64,000 nt of DNA from an uncultured Alphaproteobacteria bacterium (GTDB lineage Bacteria > Pseudomonadota > Alphaproteobacteria > Sphingomonadales > Sphingomonadaceae): the NCBI GenBank assembly GCA_903934325.1, contig CAIZNH010000044.1, positions 150,309-214,308 on the forward strand, in the 5' to 3' direction. Below are positions 17,436 through 26,462 of the stretch, one piece after another (position 1 is the stretch's first letter; every line of letters begins with the position of its first letter). Position numbers and translations under genes: made by a program. The notes under the pieces are model-generated. The model was not told the DNA's origin. It saw nothing but the letters and a program-made list of their open reading frames with translations, and did not search any database.

Positions 17436-19109
17436 TTACCGGGTGAGCTTCTTGTAAGCGAGCCGCGTCGGGCGATCTGCCGCATCGCCCAGACGGCGGC
17501 GCTTGTCTTCCTCATAGGCTTCGAAGTTGCCCTCGAACCATTCGACATGGCTGTTGCCTTCAAAGGCGAGGATGTGCGTCGCCAGACGATCGAGGAAGAA
17601 GCGGTCGTGGCTGATCACCACTGCGCAGCCCGCGAAATTCTCGATCGCGTCTTCCAGCGCGGCGAGGGTTTCGACGTCGAGATCGTTGGTCGGCTCGTCC
17701 AGCAGCAGCACGTTGCCGCCGGCCTTCAGCATCTTGGCCATGTGCACGCGGTTGCGCTCACCGCCCGACAGCTTGCCGACGTTCTTCTGCTGGTCGGCGC
17801 CCTTGAAGTTGAACGCGCCTACATAGGCACGCGTGCTCATGTCCTGCCCGTTGACCTTCATGTAATCGAGCCCGTCGGAGATTTCCTCCCACACGTTCTT
17901 CTTGGGGTCGAGATGGTCGCGGCTCTGATCGACAAATCCGAGGCGCACGGTCGAACCGATCTCCACCGTGCCGCTGTCGGGCTGTTCCTTGCCGGTGAGG
18001 ATCTTGAACAGCGTCGACTTGCCCGCGCCGTTCGGCCCGATCACGCCGACAATCCCGCCCGGGGGCAGCATGAAGGAGAGGTTTTCGAACAGGAGCTTGT
18101 CGCCATAGGCCTTGGTGATGTTCTTGGCCTCGATCACCTTGCCGCCCAGACGCTCGGGCACCTGGATGACGATCTGCGCCTTGCCGACCATGCGGTTGTC
18201 CTGGCTGTTCTGCAGCTCCTCGAACTTGCGGATACGCGCCTTGGACTTGGTCTGGCGCGCGGCCGGGGTCTGCCGGATCCATTCGAGCTCGCGCTGCAGC
18301 GCCTTCTGCTTGCCGCTTTCCTCGCGGCTTTCCTGCTCCAGACGCTTGGCCTTCTTCTCGAGATAGGTCGAATAGTTGCCTTCGTAGGGGTAGTAGGAGC
18401 CGCGATCGAGTTCGAGGATCCATTCGACCACGTTATCGAGGAAGTAGCGGTCGTGGGTGATCATCAGCACCGCGCCGGCATATTCCTTGAGGTGGTTTTC
18501 GAGCCATTGGACGCTTTCGGCATCCAGGTGGTTGGTCGGCTCGTCGAGCAGCAGGATCGAGGGCTTCTGGATCAGCAGGCGGGTCAGCGCGACGCGGCGC
18601 TTTTCCCCGCCCGACAGGTCCTTCACCGGCCAGTCTCCCGGCGGGCAGCGCAGGGCTTCCATCGCGACTTCGAGCTGGTTGTCGAGCGTCCAGCCGTCAA
18701 CCGCGTCGATCTTGTCCTGCAGTTCGCCCATTTCCGCGCCGAGCGTATCGAAATCGGCATCGGGCTCGCACATCAGCGCCGAGATTTCGTTGAAGCGATC
18801 GACCATGTCGGCGATTCCGCGCGCGCCGTCCTTGACGTTTTCGAGCACGGTCTTGGTCGGATCGAGCTCCGGCTCCTGCTCAAGATAGCCGACGGTGATG
18901 TTCTCGCCCGGCCAGGCCTCGCCGGTGAAATCGGTATCGATCCCGGCCATGATCTTGATCAGCGTGGATTTGCCCGCGCCATTGGGGCCGACGATACCGA
19001 TCTTCGCGCCCTGATAGAATTGGAGCGAGATGTTGCTGAGCACCGGCTTCTGGGCACCGGGGAAGGTCTTGGTCATGCCCTTCATGACGAAGGCGTATTG
19101 CGCGGCCAT
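17436..19109 (-). CDS. ettA: Energy-dependent translational throttle protein EttA
   Basis: This 557-residue soluble ABC-F ATPase has two nucleotide-binding domains, each with Walker A (GPNGAGKSTL), signature (LSGGEKRR and LSGGERNR) and Walker B (LLLDEPTNHLD and LLLDEPTNDLD). The linker between them carries the tRNA-contacting PtIM region (near residues 240-300). EttA binds the ribosomal E site and gates the first elongation step according to ATP/ADP level. Length and the start MAAQYAFVMKGMTKTFPG match the family, so the ATG at 19109 is used rather than upstream in-frame codons. It is divergent from the M28 peptidase gene. Confidence 0.94.
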   Translation of the reverse strand: MAAQYAFVMKGMTKTFPGAQKPVLSNISLQFYQGAKIGIVGPNGAGKSTLIKIMAGIDTDFTGEAWPGENITVGYLEQEPELDPTKTVLENVKDGARGIADMVDRFNEISALMCEPDADFDTLGAEMGELQDKIDAVDGWTLDNQLEVAMEALRCPPGDWPVKDLSGGEKRRVALTRLLIQKPSILLLDEPTNHLDAESVQWLENHLKEYAGAVLMITHDRYFLDNVVEWILELDRGSYYPYEGNYSTYLEKKAKRLEQESREESGKQKALQRELEWIRQTPAARQTKSKARIRKFEELQNSQDNRMVGKAQIVIQVPERLGGKVIEAKNITKAYGDKLLFENLSFMLPPGGIVGVIGPNGAGKSTLFKILTGKEQPDSGTVEIGSTVRLGFVDQSRDHLDPKKNVWEEISDGLDYMKVNGQDMSTRAYVGAFNFKGADQQKNVGKLSGGERNRVHMAKMLKAGGNVLLLDEPTNDLDVETLAALEDAIENFAGCAVVISHDRFFLDRLATHILAFEGNSHVEWFEGNFEAYEEDKRRRLGDAADRPTRLAYKKLTR

Positions 19110-19218
19110 TGTGTGGGTCCTTGATGGGATCGGCTGGATTGGCTGCGCAGATAGGGAAGGGGAGGGGGAAGGGCAAGCGGCTAGACTTGGCCAGCGGCGG
19201 GCTATAGCACCACAGCCC

Positions 19219-20637
19219 ATGAACAAGACCATGCTTGCGCTCGCCGCGCTCTCGCTCGCCGCTCCGGCCCTCGCCAACACGCCTTCGCCGCGCCCGACGC
19301 TGGAGCAGGCCGCCGACGCCGCGCTGGCCCATGACATGCACGCATGGAATTTTGTCGAAGGGATCACCACCGAAGTCGGCCCGCGTCAGGCCGGGACCGA
19401 GGCCGAGGCGCGGGCGCGGGCCTGGGCGATGGCCTGGCTCAAGGCCCGCGGCTTTGCCAATGTCGCCGACGAGCCCTTCATGATGGAAACCTGGGTGCCG
19501 GGCGATATCGCCCGCGCCCGCGTCACGGCGCCCTTTGCGCAGGAACTCGCCGTGCTGCCGCTCGGCGATTCCGCCGCAACCCCGGCAGGCGGGATCGAGG
19601 CCGAGGTGGTGTTCTTCCGCAATGTCGACGAACTGCGCGCTGCGCCTGCGGGCAGCCTCAAGGGCAAGATCGCCTATATCAGCCATGCCATGACCCGCAC
19701 GCAGGATGGCAGCCAGTATGGCTTTGCCGGGCCTGCGCGCTGGGTCGGCGCAGGGATCGCTGCGAGCAAGGGAGCGGTGGCCACCATCATCAAGTCGGTC
19801 GGCACCGATCACCACCGCAACCCGCACACTGGCGGCACCAGCTTCCCCGAAGGCGTTGCGCCCACTCCGGCGGGCGCGCTGAGCCTGCCCGATGCCGCCA
19901 ACCTCGAACGCATGTTCGCGCGCGCTGACGGGCGTCCGGTGACGCTGAAGCTGGAGATGAACCCGCGCCAGATCGGCGAGACACTGAGCGGCAATGTCGT
20001 GGGCGAGATCGTCGGGCGCAATCCGTCGCTGCCGCCGGTGCTGCTCGCCTGCCATATCGACAGCTGGTGGAACGCGCCGGGCGCATTCGATGACGGCGCG
20101 GGCTGTGCGATCATCGCGGCTGCGGCCAGGAATGCGAGCACTGCCGGACAGCCGCTGCGCACCATCCGCGTGCTGATGGCGGGCGCCGAGGAAGTCGGCC
20201 TGTTCGGGTCGGTCGCCTATTCCAAGGCGCACCTTTCCGAGCCCATCGCCGTGGGCCTCGAGAGCGATTTCGGCGCGGACCGGATCTGGCGCTTCGACAG
20301 CAATTTCCGCACCAGCAACCCGGTGCTGCACAAGAAGATTGCTTCAGCCGTCGCACGCTTTGGCGTTTCGGCCGCCACTGATGTCGCGGGAGGCGGCGCC
20401 GATCTCAACGTCGTGCGCGATCAGAAGGGCGCACTGATCGATCTCCAGCAGGACGGCACCCGCTATTTCGACCTGCACCACACGCCCGACGATACGCTCG
20501 ACAAGATCGACCTTGCGCAGCTGCGCCAGAATGTCGCGGTGTGGACGCAGGTGGTCGGCATCCTCGCGAACGAGGATACCGCGATCCTGACCGGCACGCC
20601 GGTCCCGGCTGCGCCCGCGATCATGGGCGGCAAGTAG
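19219..20637 (+). CDS. M28-family metallopeptidase, exported
   Basis: The 472-residue protein has a signal peptide (MNKTMLALAALSLAAPALA) and an M28 zinc aminopeptidase-like domain. The metal ligands are visible in order: His-Asp in LLACHIDSWW, Asp in FDDGAG, Glu-Glu in AGAEEVGLFG, Asp in GLESDFGAD, and His in DLHHTPDDT. A PA-like insertion region (residues about 110-250) precedes the catalytic half. It probably trims peptides in the periplasm. The ATG at 19219 fits the signal peptide; it is divergent from ettA. Confidence 0.87.
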   Translation: MNKTMLALAALSLAAPALANTPSPRPTLEQAADAALAHDMHAWNFVEGITTEVGPRQAGTEAEARARAWAMAWLKARGFANVADEPFMMETWVPGDIARARVTAPFAQELAVLPLGDSAATPAGGIEAEVVFFRNVDELRAAPAGSLKGKIAYISHAMTRTQDGSQYGFAGPARWVGAGIAASKGAVATIIKSVGTDHHRNPHTGGTSFPEGVAPTPAGALSLPDAANLERMFARADGRPVTLKLEMNPRQIGETLSGNVVGEIVGRNPSLPPVLLACHIDSWWNAPGAFDDGAGCAIIAAAARNASTAGQPLRTIRVLMAGAEEVGLFGSVAYSKAHLSEPIAVGLESDFGADRIWRFDSNFRTSNPVLHKKIASAVARFGVSAATDVAGGGADLNVVRDQKGALIDLQQDGTRYFDLHHTPDDTLDKIDLAQLRQNVAVWTQVVGILANEDTAILTGTPVPAAPAIMGGK

Positions 20638-20667
20638 GCCCGACACAGCGCCGCCGCCAGCGCCTGA

Positions 20668-20973
20668 TCAACCGGCACAGGCCTCCTCCAGCGCGATCCT
20701 CAGATCGCCCAATCGGATCGCGGTCACTGCGGCATCGGGATCGCTCGCGGCCAGCACCATGGCGACTTCGCGCAAGGATTGGGCGAGCCGGTCGATCTGC
20801 TGCAATTGCACCAGATAGCGCCCGGCAATGCCGGCATCGCTGCACAGCACGAGGCCGAAATTCTCGGATTCCTCGGCCAGCGCGGCGAGTTGCGCGCCGA
20901 TGCCCGCCAGCAGGTCAGGTGAATGCGGCGCGCCCCTGCGGGCAGGCGCCGGTGTGGAGATCGTCTGCGCCAT
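20668..20973 (-). CDS. Small protein next to cheW, unknown
   Basis: The 101-residue protein has no recognised domain. It is mostly helical with two heptad-like stretches (LAGIGAQLAALAEESE and YLVQLQQIDRLAQSLREVA), so a four-helix-bundle or coiled-coil protein is likely. It starts two bases after the cheW stop and is therefore probably translated with it, which suggests a chemotaxis-related accessory role. That role is inferred from position only. Confidence 0.6.
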   Translation of the reverse strand: MAQTISTPAPARRGAPHSPDLLAGIGAQLAALAEESENFGLVLCSDAGIAGRYLVQLQQIDRLAQSLREVAMVLAASDPDAAVTAIRLGDLRIALEEACAG

Positions 20974-20975
20974 CC

Positions 20976-21416
20976 TCAGGCCTCCAGATCGAGCGGTTCG
21001 TCGATCATCAGGCGCGCCAGATCGAGCACCATCGCCATCTCCTCGCCCAGCGGCGCGATGCCCTGGATGAAATGGGTGATGGTCTCGTGGCCCATGGCGT
21101 TGGGGTTCTGCAGGCTGCCGGCATCGATCGATACGATATCGGCGACATCATGCACGATCAGTCCGCGCAGCTGGCCTTCGTGTTCGATCACGATGATCGG
21201 ATTGCGCGGGGTCGCCTCGGTCGGCTGCCAGCCGAGACGGGCGGCCAGATCGACCACCGGCAGCACCGCGCCGCGCAGGTTGACGACGCCCGCGACATAA
21301 TCGGGCACGCGCGGCAGGCGGGTGACAGGCGACCAGGCGCGGATTTCGCGCACGGTCATGATGTCGATCCCGAAGCGCTGGCTGGCGATGCCGAAAGTGA
21401 TGAGTTCGTGGCGCAT
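20976..21416 (-). CDS. cheW: Chemotaxis coupling protein CheW
   Basis: The 146-residue protein is a CheW-like SH3-barrel protein: ELITFGIASQRFGIDI, VREI, VTRLPRVPDYVAGVVNLRG and PVVDLAARLG are the canonical stretches. CheW couples chemoreceptors to the kinase CheA. It is sandwiched between a truncated receptor gene (3 bases upstream) and an unknown small gene (2 bases downstream). No cheA or cheY lies in the window, so its partners must be elsewhere. Confidence 0.9.
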   Translation of the reverse strand: MRHELITFGIASQRFGIDIMTVREIRAWSPVTRLPRVPDYVAGVVNLRGAVLPVVDLAARLGWQPTEATPRNPIIVIEHEGQLRGLIVHDVADIVSIDAGSLQNPNAMGHETITHFIQGIAPLGEEMAMVLDLARLMIDEPLDLEA

Positions 21417-21419
21417 GGC

Positions 21420-21752
21420 TCAGGTCCCCGTTGGTGCTGGCGGATCAGTGGATGACGCGGCCCATTTCCCGGTGGTCTCGCGCCATTCGGCCTCGAGGTT
21501 CGCCAGACGCTTGTCGTTGATCTCGAAGCTTTCGGGATGGATGCCCATGACATTGGCGAGCGCAAAGGCTTCGACCAGATAGGTGGGCGGCGGCGTGACG
21601 TCTGCCTTGAAGTCGTTGACGAGCTGGTTGCTGTGGCTCAGCGAGCCGCCCAAACGAATATGGTTGATCCCGAAAACTGCGGTCAGCGTGAGGATCGCCA
21701 TCCGGCCGCACAGCGCTGCGGCTCCCAGCCACGCGAAATTCTTGATGCTCAT
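21420..21752 (-). pseudogene. Truncated methyl-accepting chemotaxis protein, N-terminal fragment
   Basis: The 110-residue frame contains one N-terminal hydrophobic segment (FAWLGAAALCGRMAILTLTA) and the start of a periplasmic sensor region (NHIRLGGSLSHSNQLVNDF, PPPTYLVEAFALANVM, LEAEWRETTGKW). It then ends abruptly in SSTDPPAPTGT. This looks like the beginning of a sphingomonad-type chemoreceptor of over 500 residues; HAMP, methylation helices and signalling hairpin are all missing, with only three bases before cheW. A deletion remnant is the simplest reading. A small functional membrane protein is possible. Confidence 0.6.
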
Positions 21753-21989
21753 AGTCCGTCACCTTCGGAGTGGTTCGGCCGGCGCGAGAGAACGCGGGCC
21801 TTGGCCCTGCCGGACTAGCCCGATCGCGTGAAAGCCTCTTTTTCCGCCCCCTATGCGCAAGCCCCTAGATGGGCTCGAAAGCTTTGTTGGCGCGCTGAAG
21901 GATAGACCGGCGAGGACAGGAAACCGGGTGTGCGCTGTCGGCCTGATCCGGCCATGCAGCGGGCCCCGCAGCAGGAAAGCATAGCTCCG

Positions 21990-23024
21990 ATGTCCGATAT
22001 ACGAGTGCTGGTGGTGGACGATTCAGCCGCGATGCGCGCGCTGTTTTGCGACATTCTCGACAACGCAAAGGGCGTGACCGTGTGCGGCACGGCCAAGAAC
22101 GCCGATGACGCGCGCGAACAGCTCGAAAAGCTCAAGCCCGACGTGCTGACGCTCGACGTCGAGATGCCGGGCATGAGCGGGATGGAGTTTCTCGAAGAGG
22201 TGATGTCGACCCGTCCGATGCCGGTGATCATGCTCTCCAGCATTACCCAGGCCGGCACCGGCACGGCGCGTCGTGCGCTGGAGCTGGGGGCGGTGCATTG
22301 CTTTCCCAAACCACTCCATTCCTCGCGCGAGGAGTTCGATGCGACCGTGCGCCAGCTCGGCGATATCGTGATCCGGGCGGCCAGCGGCGAATTGCAGCCG
22401 GGCGGGGGCGGCGATGCGGGCGACGGCGCGGCAGCCGGCTATCGCAGCGACGGAAGGATCGTCGCGCTGGCTTGCGGGGCGGCCGGGATCGAGGCTGCGC
22501 GGCAGGTGCTCGCCGCCTATGATGCTGCCTGCCCGCCCACCATCGTGTTGTTCGATGCCGACAGCGCGCAAGTGGAAAATGCGGTCCGTGCGATGCGGGC
22601 CTCGCTGCCCTGCGCGCTGGGCGATGCTGTCGACGGGGTTGCGCTTGAAGAGGGCAAGGTGTGGCTCGCTCATGATCATACCCGCCATGTGGTGATCGAG
22701 CCGGGCACGCCGCCGCGCCTCCGGCTGGTCGAGCGCGATCCGGTCAATGGCTGCCGCCCTTCGGCAGACCTCCTGTTCGGCGCGCTCGCCCGCAGCGGCT
22801 TGCCGGTCCTCGGCGGCCTGCTCACCGGCAGCGGGGCCGACGGCGTTCGCGGCCTCGGAATTCTCGCCGAGGCGGGAGGCAAGGTGTTCGTCCAGCGCCC
22901 TGCCGATTACGCCCCGCGCGATCGCTATGACGGGGTCCGCGCGCTCGGGCTGGAACTGTCCGATCTCAAACAGGAAGCGATCCCCGAGTGGATCCTCGAA
23001 CAGACCAATGCAGCGGCTGCGTAA
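21990..23024 (+). CDS. CheB-like response regulator with degenerate methylesterase domain
   Basis: The 344-residue protein has an intact N-terminal receiver domain: DDS acidic pocket, phosphoacceptor Asp in TLDVEMPG (residue about 56), Ser/Thr in MLSSIT and Lys in CFPKPL. The C-terminal half aligns with CheB methylesterase in order and length, but the catalytic Ser (GASTGG) is replaced by ACGAAGI and the His of QHM by LFDADS. The Asp region LLTGSGADGVRGL persists. So it probably cannot demethylate receptors and may act as a phosphorylation-dependent binding protein. It is divergent from the receptor fragment and cheW. Confidence 0.78.
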   Translation: MSDIRVLVVDDSAAMRALFCDILDNAKGVTVCGTAKNADDAREQLEKLKPDVLTLDVEMPGMSGMEFLEEVMSTRPMPVIMLSSITQAGTGTARRALELGAVHCFPKPLHSSREEFDATVRQLGDIVIRAASGELQPGGGGDAGDGAAAGYRSDGRIVALACGAAGIEAARQVLAAYDAACPPTIVLFDADSAQVENAVRAMRASLPCALGDAVDGVALEEGKVWLAHDHTRHVVIEPGTPPRLRLVERDPVNGCRPSADLLFGALARSGLPVLGGLLTGSGADGVRGLGILAEAGGKVFVQRPADYAPRDRYDGVRALGLELSDLKQEAIPEWILEQTNAAAA

Positions 23025-23030
23025 GCTGGC

Positions 23031-24026
23031 CTAATCCTCCAGCCACTGCTTCACGGCAAACCAGCCGACCACGATCGCACCGATAACGAGGCAGAAGGCG
23101 ACCACGCCCCAGAAGGCCCAGCGATGATCGGCAAAGGGAATGCCTTCGACGTTCATGCCCAGAAGGCCGGTGACGAAGGTCAGCGGCAGGAAGATGAAGG
23201 CGACAATCGCGATGGCAAGGCTGCGCTGGTCGATCTGTTCGGTGCGCAGATCGGTGAGCTGTTCGTGCAGCAGCGCCGCCCGCTCGCGCACTGCCTCCAG
23301 TTCTTCGGCCATGCGCGCAAAGCGGTCTGCGGCATCGCGCAGATGCATCCGGTCTTCCTTGCTGATCCAGTCGAATTCGAGCTGCGCCATGGTGACAAGC
23401 GCATTGCGGTCGGGTGCGATGAAGCGGCGCAGCGCAATGGCCTGTGATCGCAGCACGGAGATGCGGCGGCGCAAGGCGTAGATATCGCCGCTTTCTATTG
23501 CAGCTTCGCAATCATCAAGTTCGTCGGAAAGATCGGCAATGCGGGGATCCAGTTCGGTGCTGATCGCCTGGGCGAGGACCGATACGAAATCCCCGCCATC
23601 GGCCAACCGCCCGGCGCGCATCGCCTCCTCGACCTTGCCCAGCGCGGCGAGCGGCTTGCGCGAGACCGAGGTGACGCGGCGCGCTTCGACCCATACACGG
23701 ATCGAGACCAGCGGCTCGCTGTCGCTGGGCGACGCCTGCCCGGTGCCGCGCAGGTTGATAAGCGCTGCCTCATCAATCTCGTCGCAGCGCGGACGGGTTT
23801 CGCTGGCAAGCAGGGCGTTGGCGGCGGGATCGGGCACATAGGCGGGCAGATCGGGCCGCTCGCCGCTCGGCGCCCCGTCGACATGGAGCCAGACAAAGCC
23901 GGCTCCGGCATGGTCACTGGCTTCCTGCCCGAACAATTCGCGCACGACGCCGTTTTCCAGCACGAAGGCGCGCAGAAGGGCGGGGTGGTGATGTTCGGCC
24001 ATGCGCGGGTAATGTGAACTGGACAT
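23031..24026 (-). CDS. zntB: CorA/ZntB-family divalent cation transporter
   Basis: The 331-residue protein has a large N-terminal cytoplasmic domain, a long stalk helix region (residues about 170-265) and two C-terminal membrane helices. The pore signature GMN is in LLGMNVEGIPF near residue 291. That form, with an acidic VEGIP loop, fits ZntB-like members, which move Zn2+ across the inner membrane. A second ATG at 24002 (MAEHHHPALL) is an equally good start; neither has a strong ribosome-binding site. It is convergent with the CheB-like gene. Confidence 0.83.
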   Translation of the reverse strand: MSSSHYPRMAEHHHPALLRAFVLENGVVRELFGQEASDHAGAGFVWLHVDGAPSGERPDLPAYVPDPAANALLASETRPRCDEIDEAALINLRGTGQASPSDSEPLVSIRVWVEARRVTSVSRKPLAALGKVEEAMRAGRLADGGDFVSVLAQAISTELDPRIADLSDELDDCEAAIESGDIYALRRRISVLRSQAIALRRFIAPDRNALVTMAQLEFDWISKEDRMHLRDAADRFARMAEELEAVRERAALLHEQLTDLRTEQIDQRSLAIAIVAFIFLPLTFVTGLLGMNVEGIPFADHRWAFWGVVAFCLVIGAIVVGWFAVKQWLED

Positions 24027-24058
24027 CGGGGGAGGGCAAGGGGCCGCGCGCGCTGCCC

Positions 24059-26410
24059 TCAGCCGAGGAACAGCTCCGCCGCCGCGTCGATGATCGCCTC
24101 GGCATCGAGCCGGTAGGTGCGGTAGAGATCAATGAGGTCGCCGGTTTGGCCGAAGCGGTCGGTGCCCAGGGGGCTGACCCGCTGGCCGCGCACCCCGCCA
24201 AGCCACGACAGCGCTGCTGGCGAGCCGTCGAGCACGGTGACAAGGCCCGCGTCAGGGGCCAGCTGGCCGAGCAGCACCTCGATGTGGCTGGGCTGGCGAC
24301 TGCCGCCACACCAGCGTGCGGCGCGGGCGGCAGACCAGTCGCGGTGCAGCCGGTCGGGCGAGGTCACCGCAAGCAGGCCGAGGCCGGGGATGTCGTCGGT
24401 GAGCTGCTCCCACGCGCTGAGCGCCTCGGGCGCCACCGCCCCGCAATAGGCAATCGCCGCCTTTGCGCCTTGGGCCGGTTCGCGCAGCCAGTAAGCCCCT
24501 GCCAGCGCGCCTGCCTCCCATGCCGCATCGGCGCGGGTCTGCTGTTCGATCTGACGGGTGGTGAGGCGCAGATAGACCGAGCTGCCATCATCGGCCTGCA
24601 TATGCGCAAAGGCCCAATGCATCAGCAGCGCCACCTCATCGGCAAAAGCCGGCTCGAAGCTTTCGAGACCCGGCTGGCCCATCCCGATCAGCGGGGTGTT
24701 GATCGACTGGTGCGCGCCGCCTTCGCCTGCCAGCGTAATTCCCGATGGCGTGCCCACCAGCAGGAAGCGCGCATCCTGATAGCAGCCGTAATTCAATGCA
24801 TCGAGGCCGCGGGCGATGAAGGGATCATAGACGGTTCCCACCGGAAACAGCCGCGTGCCGAAATGCGGTGCGGCGAGACCCAGCGAGGTAAGGGCGAGGA
24901 AGAAATTGTTCTCGGCAATGCCCAGCTCGATATGCTGGCCCGCAGTGTGCGCGCTCCATTTCTGGGCCGACGGGATACGCGCCTTCTGGAATACGTCAGC
25001 CAGTTCCTGCCGCCGGAACAGCCCGCGCTGGTTGACGAAGGCGCCGAGATTGGTGGTCTGGGTCACGTCGGGCGCGGTGGTCACGATCCGGTCTGCGAGC
25101 GGCTCGTCCGATTTGGCCAGATCGAACAGGATGCGCCCGAAAGCTGCCTGCGTCGATTGCGCCGCGCCATCGGGCACGGGCAGGCGGGCGGGCAGGGGAA
25201 TCGCGGGGGCGGCGTGCTCGGGAGCCTTGCGGGCGATCGGGCTCGCCTTCACCAGCGCTTCGAGCCGCGCGGCGAGATTGTCGCCAAGCCCGGCCCACTT
25301 GTCCCATTCCTGCCCGGGTTCGATCCCGAGCTGACTGCGCAGCCCTTCGATCTGGGTAGTGTTCATCATCCCCGAATGGTTGTCCTTGTGGCCCGCCAGC
25401 GGCAACCCGTAACCCTTGACGGTGTAGGCGATGAACAGCGTCGGCTTGTCGTCGGTGACGCTGTCGAAGGCGTCGAGCAGTGTCTCGATGCAATGCCCGC
25501 CGAGGTTGGTCATCAGCTGTGCCAGCGCGGCATCGTCGTGATCCGCGAGCAGTTCTGCCACGCCCGGTTGCGCGCCCAGATCCTTGGCCAGCCGCTCGCG
25601 CCATGCCGAGCCGCCGAGATAGGTCAGCACCGCGAAATCGGCATTGGGGCAGTTCTCGATCCAGTCTTCCAGCGCCTTGCCACCCGGCCGTTCAAAGGCT
25701 TCCCGCTGGAGCCGCCCGTGCTTTAGCGTCACCACCCGCCAGCCGCAGGTCTCGAAGATGTCGTCGAAGCGGCGGAACATCCGGTCCGCCGTTGTCGCAT
25801 CAAGGCTCTGGCGGTTGTAATCGACGATCCACCAGCAATTCCTGAGGTCGTGCTTGTAGCCCTCGATCAGGCATTCGTAGATGTTGCCCTCGTCGAGTTC
25901 GGCATCGCCCATCAGCGCGATCATCCGGCCAGCGTCGGCTTCTGCCATGCCCTCATGAGCGATGAGATAGTCCTGCACGAGGCTGCTGAAAGCCGTCACC
26001 GCCACCCCAAGCCCGACCGAGCCGGTCGAGAAGTCCACCGGGATCGTGTCCTTGGTGCGGCTGGGATAGGACTGCACCCCGCCAAGGCCCCGGAACCGCT
26101 CCAGCTTGTCGCGGGTCTGTTCGTCCAGCAGATAGTGGATCGCGTGGAGCACCGGCCCGGCATGGGGCTTGACCGCCACCTTGTCCTGTGGACGCAGGGC
26201 GTGGAAATAGAGCGCGGTCATGATCGCGGTCATCGAGGCACAGCTCGCCTGATGCCCGCCGACCTTCAGCCCGTCCCGCTTTTCGCGCAGGTTGTTGGCA
26301 TTGTGCACTGTCCACGAGGACAGCCAGCGCAGCCGCGCCTCGATCTGGGTCAGCAGTGCAATCTGCTCGGCGCGCGCGGGATCGGCGGAGAGGGGGGCAG
26401 GGGCTGTCAT
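24059..26410 (-). CDS. Thiamine-diphosphate 2-oxoacid dehydrogenase E1-like / transketolase-family enzyme
   Basis: This 783-residue single-chain enzyme has the ThDP-binding motif GDAELDEGN...DYN (near residues 167-199), a Pyr domain with GIAENNFF (catalytic Glu, near 506), and a C-terminal transketolase domain. Overall layout and segments such as KVGGHQASCASM and GYGLPLAGHKDNHSGMM resemble the homodimeric pyruvate dehydrogenase E1 (AceE) branch more than classical transketolase, although it is shorter than AceE. The substrate is unresolved. No E2 or E3 genes are next to it, which weakens a dedicated dehydrogenase-complex role. Confidence 0.78.
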   Translation of the reverse strand: MTAPAPLSADPARAEQIALLTQIEARLRWLSSWTVHNANNLREKRDGLKVGGHQASCASMTAIMTALYFHALRPQDKVAVKPHAGPVLHAIHYLLDEQTRDKLERFRGLGGVQSYPSRTKDTIPVDFSTGSVGLGVAVTAFSSLVQDYLIAHEGMAEADAGRMIALMGDAELDEGNIYECLIEGYKHDLRNCWWIVDYNRQSLDATTADRMFRRFDDIFETCGWRVVTLKHGRLQREAFERPGGKALEDWIENCPNADFAVLTYLGGSAWRERLAKDLGAQPGVAELLADHDDAALAQLMTNLGGHCIETLLDAFDSVTDDKPTLFIAYTVKGYGLPLAGHKDNHSGMMNTTQIEGLRSQLGIEPGQEWDKWAGLGDNLAARLEALVKASPIARKAPEHAAPAIPLPARLPVPDGAAQSTQAAFGRILFDLAKSDEPLADRIVTTAPDVTQTTNLGAFVNQRGLFRRQELADVFQKARIPSAQKWSAHTAGQHIELGIAENNFFLALTSLGLAAPHFGTRLFPVGTVYDPFIARGLDALNYGCYQDARFLLVGTPSGITLAGEGGAHQSINTPLIGMGQPGLESFEPAFADEVALLMHWAFAHMQADDGSSVYLRLTTRQIEQQTRADAAWEAGALAGAYWLREPAQGAKAAIAYCGAVAPEALSAWEQLTDDIPGLGLLAVTSPDRLHRDWSAARAARWCGGSRQPSHIEVLLGQLAPDAGLVTVLDGSPAALSWLGGVRGQRVSPLGTDRFGQTGDLIDLYRTYRLDAEAIIDAAAELFLG

Positions 26411-26462
26411 GCCGCGCCCTTAGGAACTCGGCCCCCAGCGGGCAAGGGCGAGCAGTGGCCCG

